Shown here in pieces: positions 1 to 12,218 of a stretch of 64,000 nucleotides of DNA. The stretch comes from Straminergon stramineum (Eukaryota; Streptophyta; Bryopsida; Hypnales; Calliergonaceae). The first letter of the stretch is position 1. Each line of letters starts with the position of its first letter. The translations under genes were made by a program, and so were the position numbers. Under the pieces are notes generated by a model. That model saw only the letters and a program-made list of their open reading frames with translations. It had not been told where the DNA came from and did no database searches. Where the stretch lies: contig OY987267.1 in the NCBI GenBank assembly GCA_963920665.1, positions 11,656,001 to 11,720,000 on the forward strand. The letters are read 5' to 3'.

Positions 1-1850
1 TTCTCTTGTTTGTCGTGCAATATTTTAGACATTAGAGATGTACTTTAATTGTGAGGGTGTTGGTTTTTTGGCAGTCAAAAAGTAGGGATCATTCTGAAAT
101 TGTTTAACTCTTTTAAGTCCCAGGCAACTACAAATTGGTTTCTGGGGAGAGAAAACCAGAAAGAACTGCTAATCTAGGAGGAATTGGAAGTGAGTTAGGA
201 AATGGAGGTCACTAATTTTTTGATAGAGAATGAACTGGAGCAATTTGATCTGGAAAGATACAATTGCATGTCAATCTCCATATAATGCATAGAAGTATGT
301 GGAAAGGTTCTTGATATGTCCATGTCAAGTGTTTGGTGTATTAAACATGTATTTTCACACATTGGTGTATTTTAAAAGTTGGTTGTTCTGTATGAATCAT
401 GAAAGCAAGGTCTATTGAATTTGAAGGTCCTTAAAGTAAATCTTTTACAAGGTTGCTAGTATTGCAAGCCCATATTTGTGCATTTTTCATATGTTAGTGT
501 TAACAATGTTGTATACATTGTAAAATAACTCTGAATTCTTGCAATACCAATGGTGGGTAGTCCTAATTTTTTGCACACCCATTGTCTATCACTCATTCTC
601 CAATTTGATTTGGTTACTTTTTGACTTTGGCTTTTCTATCCTCAATAATCTCAAATTTATTGAAGATTTTGCCCATATTCTTGCTATGACCAAAACAACT
701 TTAGGATTGTGAATTGACAATTTTATTGGCATGATTTCTAGGCAATGAAATTTGTGATATCCATTTGCTCAAAGCTTTTAAAACTAAGTATATTCTTATA
801 TTGGTAGTTTGTATTGATTTGTGTTTTATGTTAGAAAAAGTAATAATATTTTGAAGTTTTGTCAATCTAGTGTACTTGATGGTGTGACAAAATGTATAAT
901 GCTTTTGCATTTAGATAGGATGAATTCATAATTACTTATCTCCTTAAAATTTTCCTCACAAATTTAGAATATTAATAGATTCTCATTCTAGATTGTTCAA
1001 CTATAGGACATGAAAAGCACAATACAAATTTGCAAAATCTATCAATTGGAATTTATTCTTCTATTAACTCTACATACAATATTCAAATGCCATTCATAGA
1101 CTTCACATAATGTTCAAACCTCACTAGAACACAATCGTGACTTTCAATGAAAATTGTTTGGAAATTGTTCACCATAATTTAGTTGAAATTGCAACATAAA
1201 TCAAACCTTGAGCGTCACGGGGAATAATTTAGACAAGATACGCTTTGCATAGGATAATCCATTGTACAAAGTGGCTTACTGTCATTTTTATCCCAATTTT
1301 GAGTAGCAAGTTTGGTTGAAGATTTCCAAATTGACAAAACTTTCATTATCAATGCAATTTTGTATTTACTCATTGGGAAAAGTAATTTATTATTGATGAT
1401 TAACTACATTGGAACTACACTTGAAAGGTTTTGCAAAATCCCCCCAAAACACTTTCAAAAGCTCATTGATCAACTAGACAAACTCAAATAATTTGGCTAG
1501 TTTTGTTGCTTGGTAACTAGTAGGTAACTCAAAGAGCACTTTCATCACTTCGAATCTTTGAGCTCAAGCTAGTCTATACAGTTGGCCTCTTATGGGTTAC
1601 AAAAATTTATCACTATTTTACAATTGAGATCGTATGTGGTCCTAATTACTTCAAGAACATAAAGACTATAAGGTTAAGGACATTTCCTAAGATAGATTCT
1701 TCAAAATTTTGAACTCTACTAGTGTAGTCTTCTTGGGAGCTTCTTTACAAGAAACTTTGCAAGGGGGCATGAGGCTCATGAGCTGATGTGGTCTATCCTA
1801 AGTTTCTTTTGTTTCTTGCAGATTATATTTTTTTCAAAGCTCATGGACCT
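1..1850. other. AT-rich intergenic DNA, no gene seen
   Basis: This stretch lies downstream of the 3' end of the MYB gene. It has only short chance reading frames, and I recognise no repeat shared with the rest of the window. It presumably includes the MYB 3' untranslated region next to position 1850. Confidence 0.6.
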
Positions 1851-4800
1851 CTAACTCATTATTGAACCTAATTCCGAAAAATCCCATAAGAAGACATCAG
1901 AATTAAGAACCTTTTCAAGCCCAGCAACATCGCTGTTGACAAGACTTGTATTGCTACAGCTGCTACCACTTGGGCTTGGACTCCACGGTTCCATTTCGCA
2001 GCTAGTTGGAACGTGGGTATTGTTACTGGGACTCTCCTGGCAGTGGCTTCTAGAACTGGTTTCTTGTTGATCACACAAGATGTCTGGGAACATTTGAGGA
2101 GTGTCTGCCATGAATGGCAATTGCAGATTTGGAATGATACAATTTACACCACCCAATGCTGTGCCTGCAGGTTCATAACTTATCATCTGATTACAATGTT
2201 CCACTTCGAATTGAAAAAGAGCAACCATTCGTCTTCGATATTTACACCTGAAGTGGCAGAAGCACTTTCAACCTATAGGCATTTTCGGCTGGTAGTACTT
2301 ATAGTGTCCTGCAATTACTGCTTCAGGATTTGTGCTTTTTCTGTATCAACTGGTGTTAGGTGGAATACAGTCTTAGCCAAAAGAAAATATATAAGAACAT
2401 TCTTTCAAGAGAGGAGGGTGTCACAAATAAGCAAATTTTCTGGAAACTTGGCTGAAGAGTACCTGTACTCCCGCCCTCTCCTCGGTAGAACCGGCCACTC
2501 ATCGCTGCCATGTTTCTAGACACGGCGTCGTCTCTCGGCTTCGTGATATCTCCGCCACATTGCACCTGCAATTTATCCAGAACATACTTGGGTCATCAAA
2601 TCATACGAAAATCATCTCTCATTTTCATTGAGACTTGTTTCAAGCAGACGATGTCACAATGATACACACAGGAAACTCATATTGGGTTCCGGGTGGTAAA
2701 ATTCCAGGTGAGTCTCACTTTTCCCGGTGTGTGATACACTGGGAACACCGGGAAAAGTGAGACTCACCGAGAATTGTATCACCGGGAACCCCATATGAGT
2801 TTCCTGTGACATACAATAAGGATTCTTCAACTAGATACTTAGTGTATCTGGTTGGCTTGCAGATTCCCTCAAATCTCATTTGAACTACGATACATAGACT
2901 CGTGAACATCTGGCATTGCATCAATCATAAACTGTAACTGCTAAAAACGTCGTTATTGTGAGCATCTGTTTACCTCACTAGTTTGCACAGCTCTTGAGAG
3001 GCTGTACTTGATTTTTTGAACAACAGCATCAACTTGAAGATTTTGGTTTGTCAATCTTGGGCTACACTGATCATTGATAGTTGTATTGTAAGCACTTGTG
3101 ATGACCGACCTCGGCTGCGAGACACAAGACCGTGGACTGGCAGCCATGTCCCAGGATTGCCGCCCCACTGAAAAACCGTGGTTATTATTTGGCATGGCAC
3201 CGTTTGAGCCTTCCAATTGCCAGTCGGGCCGTTTTCGCATCAGGACGTTCAACATGTCGTCTTTGAAACAACCAAGTGCAGCTTCAGCAATTTCACCTCC
3301 TTTAGGAAGTGCCATACTACCAGCAAGATCTGCCAGAAGCTGAGAAATGGGTTTGTGTGTGATAGGGTCAATGCCCATTTCACACAGTTTCTTCTTGAGA
3401 CGTGTATTCCAGTAGTTTTTCACATCGTTATCGGTTCGACCTGGAAGTTGCGCAGCAATGAGGGACCACCTGCACAAGCCAAAGTCACATTCAGAATCTT
3501 TACAGTAGTAAATTAATGCACAATCATTGCATGTCTCTAGCATCTACTCGTGCCTCATGCAGGGCTGGAACACTTAAGAGAAAACAACCACGTTGACCAC
3601 CTTACAGCTTTTGTAAGAGCATTTTAAGTTTAACACTTAGAGTCGGTTGACACATTGCCCTAGCTAGTAGTTGTTCAAAGAGAATCCAGAAAAAAAAGTT
3701 TATAAGAAACACAGCTTAATCTCCTCGTAGAGGTTTTGCTCCTTGTAAGGAGCTGTATTTGGCAGTATTGCTGACTTTGATGTCGTGATTCTATTCGTGT
3801 TGAATCTGAAATATCCCTATTCGTTCAGACTGGCGTGTTTCAGAGAGCAAAAATTGTGGCACTAATATGCTCAAAACTCTCAAAACTACAACTGGAATAC
3901 ACCCAAGGTTAGCTGGGTATTTAAAAGTGCCGACTTTTTGAAATTTCTCCATTTTGGAGAATCGTACGGTTAATTAAGAGTCTCATCATTTTTGCAAATG
4001 TTGATTCACTAGACCCTGAGACTACGGTAGACCAAAGAAAATCAGAAATGAATATCATTGCAAGAGTATTCTTCATCTGTACACGTATGCTACGTTCCGA
4101 AGGGTTTACCGGTTGTTAGTTTTCACCTATATTCGAATACGTAACAGATACTACTAGTCACTCTAGTTTCAATTAGAATCGCTGAGAATATAGAGTAGAA
4201 TCTACCTAAAGTTAATCTAGCCAGGGCCTGAATTTGAGGGAGAGTTCATTAGTAGTAAATATTTGTGGCCCCGATGACTTTACTACTCAGGCCATGACGT
4301 TTCAATGTTTGCCAGTGCTTTTTCTAAACATGTATTAAGATAAGAGTATAGTTGCATTCCGGAGAGCCCATGAGCCAAAACCCCATGAAGTTTCGCAAGT
4401 AGAAATCATTTGCTGTTGGAATGGTTAGGAACTATTGACAAGAACGTTTCCACCCCAGTTTCCACCTTCTAGTGGAAATCGTCAAAGCATGCCAGCGATA
4501 ATGTATGAAGCTTCCTTTTTAAACCAGACAATCGCGACTCTGGTGTAGGGCAGAGAGTCGGAAAGTCATGTGAGGTGAGGTACAGTCCTCGAAATTGGTT
4601 GTAAATTTGGTTGGACAAGCAAGACCCTTCGAGCATGTAGTATCAAAAGGTACGTACAATGCATTGGACAGTTGCGCATCCTCGCATGGAGTCCGTCCTA
4701 CAGGTAGAGGTGAGTTCTGAAGATGGAATTCGCGGATTAATTAGCTGTTGAGAAACGTCGAGTTCCTGAATCAAATGAGAGTTCATTTAAGATGCCTTCT

Positions 4801-6569
4801 CAATCACTGACGGTACGTTCGCTAATGAATAAGAGCGTTACGAGTACAACCGTTATCTATCGAAAATTCACGCCCCGTTTCTAAAGTACGCTAATAAAGA
4901 GCGAAGTATTCCTAGACCTGGACACCGTAGCGGTTCCTATCACATGTTTCTGCTGTGAGTAGCGCGAGTCAGTGTATATCTATGCTAACTGATTTCATAA
5001 TTTGCCTTCGTAGAATGGTAAGCGGAGCGGATAAGAAGCGGTAACACCGTGAGTTCAAACTTCGATCAGGCCGGCATCACACAAGCCAACAGTGCAAGGA
5101 GGCTAGCCGCTGAAAATCTCTCTGTTTTGGAAAAGAAAAGTTCTGGTATTTCTGTTCATGTTGATTAAACTCGTGCACTAATAGTGATAATTACTTCCCA
5201 GGATCACTAATGAAATTAGTCCCAGTCACTCCTCACAACTTTAAAAAATGATTGAAGGTATTCTTTTCTCACCGACTTCCCAAGGCTGCGTGAAGGTTGA
5301 CAATGAGCTGTTCTTCGTGATCGGTAAATCGCCCATGCTTAAGATCTGGTCGTAAGTAGTTCGTCCAACGTAGCCTACAGCTCTTCCCGCACCGCTGCAA
5401 ACCTGGGAACACCTTCCATCCATTAGTTCAAGTTTCCTTCTCCGATTTCTGTGTTCAGACGGTACCATACAGCAATTGCAACGTCGAGTAACTTCAATTT
5501 AACCTTGTGTCAATATCTTACGAATGAATCACTGTCATGGAGGCTAGCTGGGAATCTGCGACCAGTAAAAATAATCTACGCACGACAACAAATTCCGAAC
5601 GACATTGATTGATTCAGTGATTACACGGCTACACATGCATCCAACTGTACAGAAATTTAAATAAATTTTTCCGGTTCCTGTTCAAAAGACTAAATAAGGG
5701 TCCTTTTACCAAAATGCATCACATAACCACGTCTATTTCCAGTTGATGCTGCAACCAGTCATGTTTTCCACACGGCGACAGCTACAGTCTTGAGAGGTTG
5801 AAATTCACTTCAAAATACGAATCGTAGTCTTGAGTTCCAGAAAAAGCATCGATCAGACAACCTCACATCTGATTGTTCAGTTCGGTAATCCACGAATAAG
5901 AAGAATCGAACTAGCGCAACGCATCTCATGAATACGTAGATTTCAACCGAGACGTACGTGACGCCAAATTGATACGAACGGAAACGACTAATTCACACTC
6001 CTAGTTGATCACTCATGACGACTGCTCCAAATACCGCCCGCTCACTAATCAACAACCGATACTCCGAACACTTCTCATGCATGCAGCAAACTCATCGTAC
6101 GTCGTGTGCTTATTCCCGGGCTTATCCTATTCTTACTCCTCAGTCAATCCTGTCGAAACTAATTCTGCAGACCATCGCCTTCCAGACATACAGCACAATA
6201 AAAATCATACAGAACATGCATCAAATTCCTCGTCGATGGCTTCTACAACTTATATGTTAATTGCGTTCGTACTCCGATCCTCCACTGACGACTGTTGCAA
6301 TTGTCTAAATTCCGCCAGACAATGTCATTCAACAGTCATATGTACTCAAATGAAACCGCTCGGGAATGATCCAAACATAGTCAGATCAGGAGAACACCGA
6401 CCGACAACGACTTGAGCTAGCTCATTAATGAACTACCGGCTTTTTTCGGCAGCGTGCGCCAGCTTCCCGTCCCGTGCTGCGCAATGCAGGCCAAGAGCTT
6501 GGCATCCTCCTCGGGCGTCCAGGGCCCTCGCTTGACGCTGTCTTTCTCGCAGCATGGCGCGCGGCCCAT
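1851..6569 (-). CDS. MYB80: R2R3-MYB transcription factor, MYB80/MS188-like (4 exons)
   Basis: Sequence-specific nuclear transcription factor. Exons (minus strand): 6569-6437 (133 bp), 5402-5273 (130 bp), 3469-2974 (496 bp) and probably 2186-1851, giving about 364 residues. The first two exon sizes and the phase-1 and phase-2 introns are the classic R2R3-MYB pattern. The start is MGRAPCCEK; residues 1-115 form two MYB repeats with the tryptophans in place ([39 protein letters not shown]). After the domain come [16 protein letters not shown] and [13 protein letters not shown], which I recall as shared with Arabidopsis MYB80 (tapetum and pollen exine regulator). The protein ends in FLWDFSELG. 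Intron 3 donor GAG|GTAAAC is good; the acceptor of exon 4 (CAG|ATG at 2186) is my best in-frame choice but not certain. In a spore plant the expected role is sporangium and spore wall development, which is inference. Confidence 0.88.
2667..2808. repeat. 64-bp-arm hairpin inside MYB intron 3
   Basis: The left arm 2667-2730 and right arm 2745-2808 are reverse complements with about 6 mismatches in 64 positions, around a 14-base loop. The outer ends read CACAGGAAACTCATAT and ATATGAGTTTCCTGTG. The hairpin sits in intron 3 of the MYB gene and would be transcribed with it. It could be a foldback MITE or a young small-RNA precursor. No target duplication was resolved. Confidence 0.85.
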
Positions 6570-6645
6570 GGCTAGCTTCCTTCCTTCCTTACGGACTGAC
6601 GACAATGCAATCCTCGCTCTCCGCTCCGATCCCTCACTGTCTTTC

Positions 6646-6652
6646 TTATTTA
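6646..6652 (-). promoter_or_regulatory. TATA-like motif upstream of MYB
   Basis: On the minus strand TAAATAA lies about 77 bases upstream of the MYB start codon, a usable distance for a plant TATA box with a short leader. There is no independent support. Confidence 0.25.
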
Positions 6653-7058
6653 GCTTCCAACCATTCCAACCACGAGCGCAGGGCCGAGAGGGAGGAACAC
6701 AAGCGGCGAGATAGAGCGAAGTAGTGGAAAGACGAATTGAAGACTACCGGCTGGGATCGAGAAGGCACGCAAAAGACGGGGAAGGGGACCGAGGGCGGGG
6801 GCGGGGGCGGGGGCGGAGACAGGGGGGCTCTACGTTGGGCCGGGGGAAATGGCGGGGTGGCGTGGGGGGAAACCCGGGCAAGGGCGGGGTCGTGCGTGGC
6901 GGGGGGGACGGGCCAAGGAGTACGGCGCCTGAATGCGGCGCACGTGGCAGGGGGGACGGGGGCCTCATGTGTTGTGCGCCCGCCTCTTCCGCGTCCATCC
7001 CGCCCCTCGTGAGCTTCAGCTTCCTTCCCCAGTTGCGCTCACCTAGGGTTAGCTTAGC
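6653..7058. promoter_or_regulatory. GC-rich MYB upstream region with G-run tract
   Basis: This is the most GC-rich stretch of the window. It lies upstream of the MYB gene and ends exactly at transposon P1. The plus strand at 6793-6815 has consecutive runs of three to five G separated by single C, a canonical G-quadruplex pattern. More G runs continue to about 6960. Open frames here are by-products of the skewed composition. Confidence 0.5.
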
Positions 7059-7692
7059 TTAACCCCTCAATGCCCAAGGCCTGTTTGGAGCTTCTTGAAA
7101 TCTGCTCTAAATTGAACAAAAAGTCAACATTTTCATAAGTTGCACCAATTTCTTTTGAATTGTAACCGTACAAATTCAAACTAGACATGTTAGAGATCAC
7201 ATAGGAAAAGAAAACATAACAACATTACTTACAGATTGAAAGATTATAATGTTCGATCATGAGGGTGAAAATTTTTCAATTCACTTTTTGCATGTGAACT
7301 TTGAAAAGTTGGTCACTAAAAAAATATGAGGTTATAGGGCCTAGCATGCACAACCCCAATCAATTTATGGTTTTTCAAAATCTATTCTATGATTTTTTTT
7401 AATGAATTTCTAATGTGATTTTGCCTCCTAGATCTAGTGTATTTGAGGCTCATTTCCAAGAGCCCACAACACTATAGGAAGTCAAGATTGCATTGGGTAT
7501 CCTTGCACAAAATCTTCAATAGAAAAATCATAATCCTTTATTTTTAAGATCATCTTTTTTATCCTAAAACTAGACTTCAAAAAGAGTTCTCCAAAAAAAT
7601 ATACTAATAATAATAGAAAATTGGTTGGATTCTACTTAACTTCAAAGTTTTTGAAACACCAAAATCTAGTGCCTTGGGCATTTAGGGGTTAA
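7059..7692. mobile_element. P1: TTAA-flanked non-autonomous element, family alpha
   Basis: The element is bounded by TTAACCCCTCAATGCCCA on the left and TGGGCATTTAGGGGTTAA on the right, an inverted repeat of about 22 bp with one mismatch. Length is 634 bp including both TTAA. The interior is homologous to P2 (38786-41061). No coding capacity is seen. TTAA duplication with CCC termini is the piggyBac signature. Confidence 0.75.
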
Positions 7693-9930
7693 GCTTAGTG
7701 CAAGGATAAGGTCCTTTGGTATTTAGAGCTTGATGTCTCTAGTCTTGTAAGGTACAAGCACCCATTTCCAACATAGAATCCTAAACATAACACTCTTTTA
7801 ACTCTTTAGAACTTTGACATCCCAAATTTGTACTATGAACAAAGAGGTTTCAAGGGAAATTTTTTATCACAAAACTTCTCATTCATCCAAACCAATGCTT
7901 GACTTTTTAAAAACCACTTTTATGTAGAATGAATTTGAGATAAAGAATATATTTTTACAAAGACGTAAGCAAAAAAATGTAAAAATTCAAGAAAAGATTC
8001 AAGTGCTAAGGAGGTAACCTTGCAATGTTGTGTTGGGCTATAATTAAGTGTCTCATGGATGATTTTGAAAGCTGCTAGACTTCTTTTCATCCAATATTTT
8101 ATCAATAGCATGGGGGGAGAATTCATCAGATTACATATTCTTTTCAATAATTTATTTATTTTTCTTTATGACCCTCACAATTCAGGAAAAAAAAGGAGTT
8201 TGGGCTTCTCATTTCCAAATTTGGAATTCTAATCATTGACTACTATTAAATTGTTTTTTTTATTTGTAAAAATGAATCAAAGTCCATTTCCTTTGGCTTT
8301 CCTTCTGACAATCCCTTATTTTAGATGATTCTTAGAATTCAACACTTTGAGAATTGTGAATCAACTTCTCTCCATGGTTAGGAGCCCATTATTCCAAGGG
8401 TAACTTTTAATTGGGAGCCCCCCTAGCATTCCTTGACATCCAGGGTGAGCCTCCAAAAAAAACAAGCATGGTAAATTGAGACAATATGATATCTTAACTT
8501 TAAGCCTCCCCTAGAAAACAAATACTCTTCTTTTTCTCACATACATAGAGAAGGTTGTCATTCAAGTGGTAAAGGATGTTATGAACCAATCTAAAAAATA
8601 TGTTATGTAACTACAACGAAAATCATTCGAATAAGTATTGTGCTTTGTTCATATTATTGAATTGCCTAATATATTGTTGGATTTTAATGGAAGTCAAAAG
8701 AATATTCTAGATTTCCTTTTTATGTATAATTTCAACACCATATGAAAAAACTTATAAATTTTCATTTGAAGTGCTCAAAAGAATTATTCCCCAAAGTGAC
8801 CCTAGACTCTCATAAATGGGGGTTGTACATTTTTAGCAAGAATTTGTCTAGTTGAATTTTAGAAACCAGTCACAATTAGCTACACTTATCTGAGATAAAT
8901 GTACAAATGTACTTCAAAATGTACATCTTTGATACAAGAATCTAAGAAATGACTTGGTTTTTATCATGTATTTGAACTTCAAAACTTCGTAGCATATTAG
9001 CGTATTTATAAAAATTCAAAAAATTATCTATTTATTTTTGAAGATTTTAACTTGCCAATGTATTGATGATTCCACCATAAGATATGTTAAATTGTTTACA
9101 CCCTAATATACTAGTTCCATTGCCATAATCATGATCAAACTTAGTTATTTAAATTATATTCGAATTTCAATGTAATATTTTTGATACATGAGACCATGTG
9201 TAATCTATCAATGTTACTAAGAATCTTAATTAGTCTTGTAATAAATAATAATTGCTACATTTTTAACTAGTAAGTGAAATAAATTGGTGACTATAACTAA
9301 AACAATCCAATTAATTTGAATTTTCTTGAAGAATTGAAGGTAGACATTCTTAAGGTAAAATAGTGTGGATTTTTTCAAGTAATTGTATCATTAAACTCAA
9401 AACACCTTGACAATGACATTTAAGTCAAATCACCTCCACCTAGTCAAATTTAGCCTTAATTTCATTGTTTGGATTTTTCTGATAATTTTTAATTGTAGCC
9501 AAAGAATATTTCCATAGAAGCTAATAGTTTTAGAATTTTGTGGGGAGAAAATCAAATTCTTGTGAATTTTAAAGTGTAACTTTCACATAAAATGATATGA
9601 ATTTAAACAAATGAAGGTTATAATGAAAAGAAATACTTTGTAATTTAAACTTGAGAATCATTTTTATAGAAGAAAATATGGATGAAATACATACAAAATT
9701 GTATTCTTTGGATTTTAACATATGGAGATTTAAGTTGTAATAACTCATGAAATTTTTGGATTTTACCAAAGTTTTGAAATAAATTAGAAAGATAATTTAT
9801 TAGGGGATAAAGTGTTGGATACACGTGTATATTTCTATCTTGGTATTTTGGATATGGCTTTCTTAAACCACATTGGTCTATGCCTCCTATTCTTACTCTT
9901 TGGGTTGTTATGTTGTATGTTATATGTACT
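7693..9930. other. AT-rich intergenic DNA
   Basis: No gene is supported. Around 8010-8060 there is short similarity to 32925-32975, so part may be an old degraded copy of the unclassified dispersed repeat annotated at 32945. The remainder shows nothing I recognise. Confidence 0.5.
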
Positions 9931-10880
9931 TTCACCCCTAAAGGTATCTAACTATATTTTTACCAAAAACGCTCCAAAACTATCATCTCTAGTACAAGTA
10001 CCAAATTTAGAAAAAATACATTTTGGGACAAATGTAACCGTAGGATCTTGTATTATGCTTGTTTGGAAAGATGTGGAAAAATTTCAGAAATTTCCACCGT
10101 TTGGATTGCAAATATTAGCATTTGAAGTGACAAAAAGCCATTTTTTGGCCCTGCAAAAATCCGGGCAGATGCACTCCACAAGGTCAAATCATTATGAAAA
10201 AATGTCCAAAATGGTTGTAACTCTTTGGATTCATTCTTCAATGCATGTTGGCTACATGCTTGAAAAATTTTAGACCATTTGGAATTGTACAACATATAGG
10301 AAAAAAATAGTAAGTTGAAAGAAGTAGAGAATGATTTAAAATACTAAATTGTTAATAATTTATTTATGGAATTGAAAAATGCCAATCCCAATGGTTGTAA
10401 TGTTGTAATAAACAACCTACACCTCAAATTTTTATTTTTTTCCAAAAATATTAAAAATTGAGTGAAATAAAGGTCTTCAAAGTTTATTTTAGAGTAGAGA
10501 TTCCATTACTACCTACAAACTACCTACAACTAAAACTCTTCATAACTTTCATCTCATAAATCAAAATGGAATGATACAAAGCTTTGCATGTATATACAAA
10601 TCAGGAAAATAAATTTCAAATTTTTATTTTTAAAAAAAGTGATTTTTCAAGAAGTTTTTTTTGCTGCCCGAACTGCCCGCCGAGCAATGAAAACAACATA
10701 TCATACAATAACTTTTTAACCATGTATTCAAAAGTTATAAAAAATGTTGGGTCTTGAAACTACTCCTCGGGCACATGTTGTGTGAAAATTTGAAAGAAAA
10801 AAAATCAAAATTCCATCGGTAGTGAGCTGCCCGAAATCGCTATGTTGCCAAAAAACACTGTTTGGTCCTTTAGGGGTTAA
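9931..10880 (+). mobile_element. P3: TTAA-type element, family beta
   Basis: The left end has TTCA (a decayed TTAA) followed by CCCCTAAAGG; the right end is TTGGTCCTTTAGGGGTTAA. The 950-bp interior is nearly collinear with P4 (16731-17683). Subterminal motifs CGGGCAG, GCTGCCCGAACTGCCCG and GCTGCCCGAAA recur. No transposase frame is present. Confidence 0.75.
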
Positions 10881-11038
10881 CTGTGTTTACTCTTTGGAGA
10901 GAGTAGTTTGTCTTGGTTGTTGTTATTATTTTTATTTGTTTTGGAAGGGGTAATTGAAATAGATTGTTTTGATATTGATAGTTTTCTAAACATCCTAACG
11001 TTGCCGAAAATTGAGACATATTTGTATCTACTCCATAC

Positions 11039-11112
<74 letters not shown>

Positions 11113-12218
11113 CATCCATATTCATATTCATATTAGTATTTGTAATCCTCTCTAAATATGTTTATGAAATTATTAATTTTATTAATTTATTTAAGAAATG
11201 GGGGTAGTTAATTTATATAGAATGCATGACTCTTTTGAGTGGATAGTTATACTTTTGTCTCTACAATGTTAATTTATCCTATTAGCAAAAGTACAAAATA
11301 AGTGTTGCTATCCTCCAAACAATTTGGAATGGAGTACAATACAATAACATTTTAACTTGCACTAAATAATAAAAAGATGATTTTTGTAAATCAATGTCAC
11401 ACAATAATAGAGTAAATTAATGTAACACACTAACAAAGTGATTTGCGTCTAGCTTATTATTGAGGAGAACCTTTTTCATTCTTAAATAATGTTTTGGGAA
11501 ACCTTATGATTTCCTCAAATTTATAGTGGGACTGAAAAGTTGAGAGACCATCTACCACTAGTAGAAATTTGTGCTTTTACAACAAAAATGAGCTAACATT
11601 TTTTAAAAAGTGCGTTGCATCGAATGCAGATTTTTGAAAACTATGTTGTAGTTAGCGCAATTTTTTTGGTTTTTGGTAGAAAACACAAAAAAAATGTTAG
11701 TTGATTTATATTGACTAAAACACTACTTTCTTCTAGTGTACACTTCTACAAAACAAGCCATCTTTGCACATGCACAAACTTTTCACTAGTAGAATATTGG
11801 AATCACAGTTCTTGACTATCAAAGCACTCAACCTAAAGAAAATCAAAAATCATCTAAGATGACCTTTTTCATGTTTCTTCTTCAAGGTAACTAAATAAAC
11901 TACCTATGGTGGTGGTATTTTTTTCAAATAGGGTGTTTGACCCTATAGTGTTGGAAAAGCTTGGGGAACAAAACCCAAGGAATTCCCTAGTGGTGGTTCT
12001 TTTAATGGGGAATGGTCAATTAGTCAATCGTTTTATATCTAAGGTCACTTTTAACGTAGGATACTCACTCACTTTAATAATTAAAGAAATAAAAGATTAA
12101 TTTTGTTAATTGGTTCAAGGAATGTGTAATCAAATTCTAGCCTATCCTAGTATTCCGTCCAATTCCCATGAATGCAAACATACAACATGACGTCCCAGTC
12201 CTATACTAGAATTCTAAT
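10881..12218. other. AT-rich intergenic DNA with microsatellite
   Basis: Apart from the TA microsatellite at 11045-11108 nothing is recognised. Open frames through the microsatellite (Tyr/Ile repeats) are artefacts. Confidence 0.6.
11045..11108. repeat. (AT)n microsatellite
   Basis: About 32 uninterrupted AT dinucleotides. Confidence 0.98.

Noticed and set aside
2013..2519. 168-codon plus-strand frame
   Set aside because: It is the antisense of MYB exon 4 and its upstream intron. The minus strand there continues the MYB C-terminus.
6724..7062. Gly/Arg-rich plus-strand and Pro-rich minus-strand frames
   Set aside because: They are produced by the G-run composition of the MYB upstream region. 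No domain is visible and the stop lies inside transposon P1.
10877..11131. Tyr/Ile-repeat frames on both strands
   Set aside because: They translate the (AT)n microsatellite.
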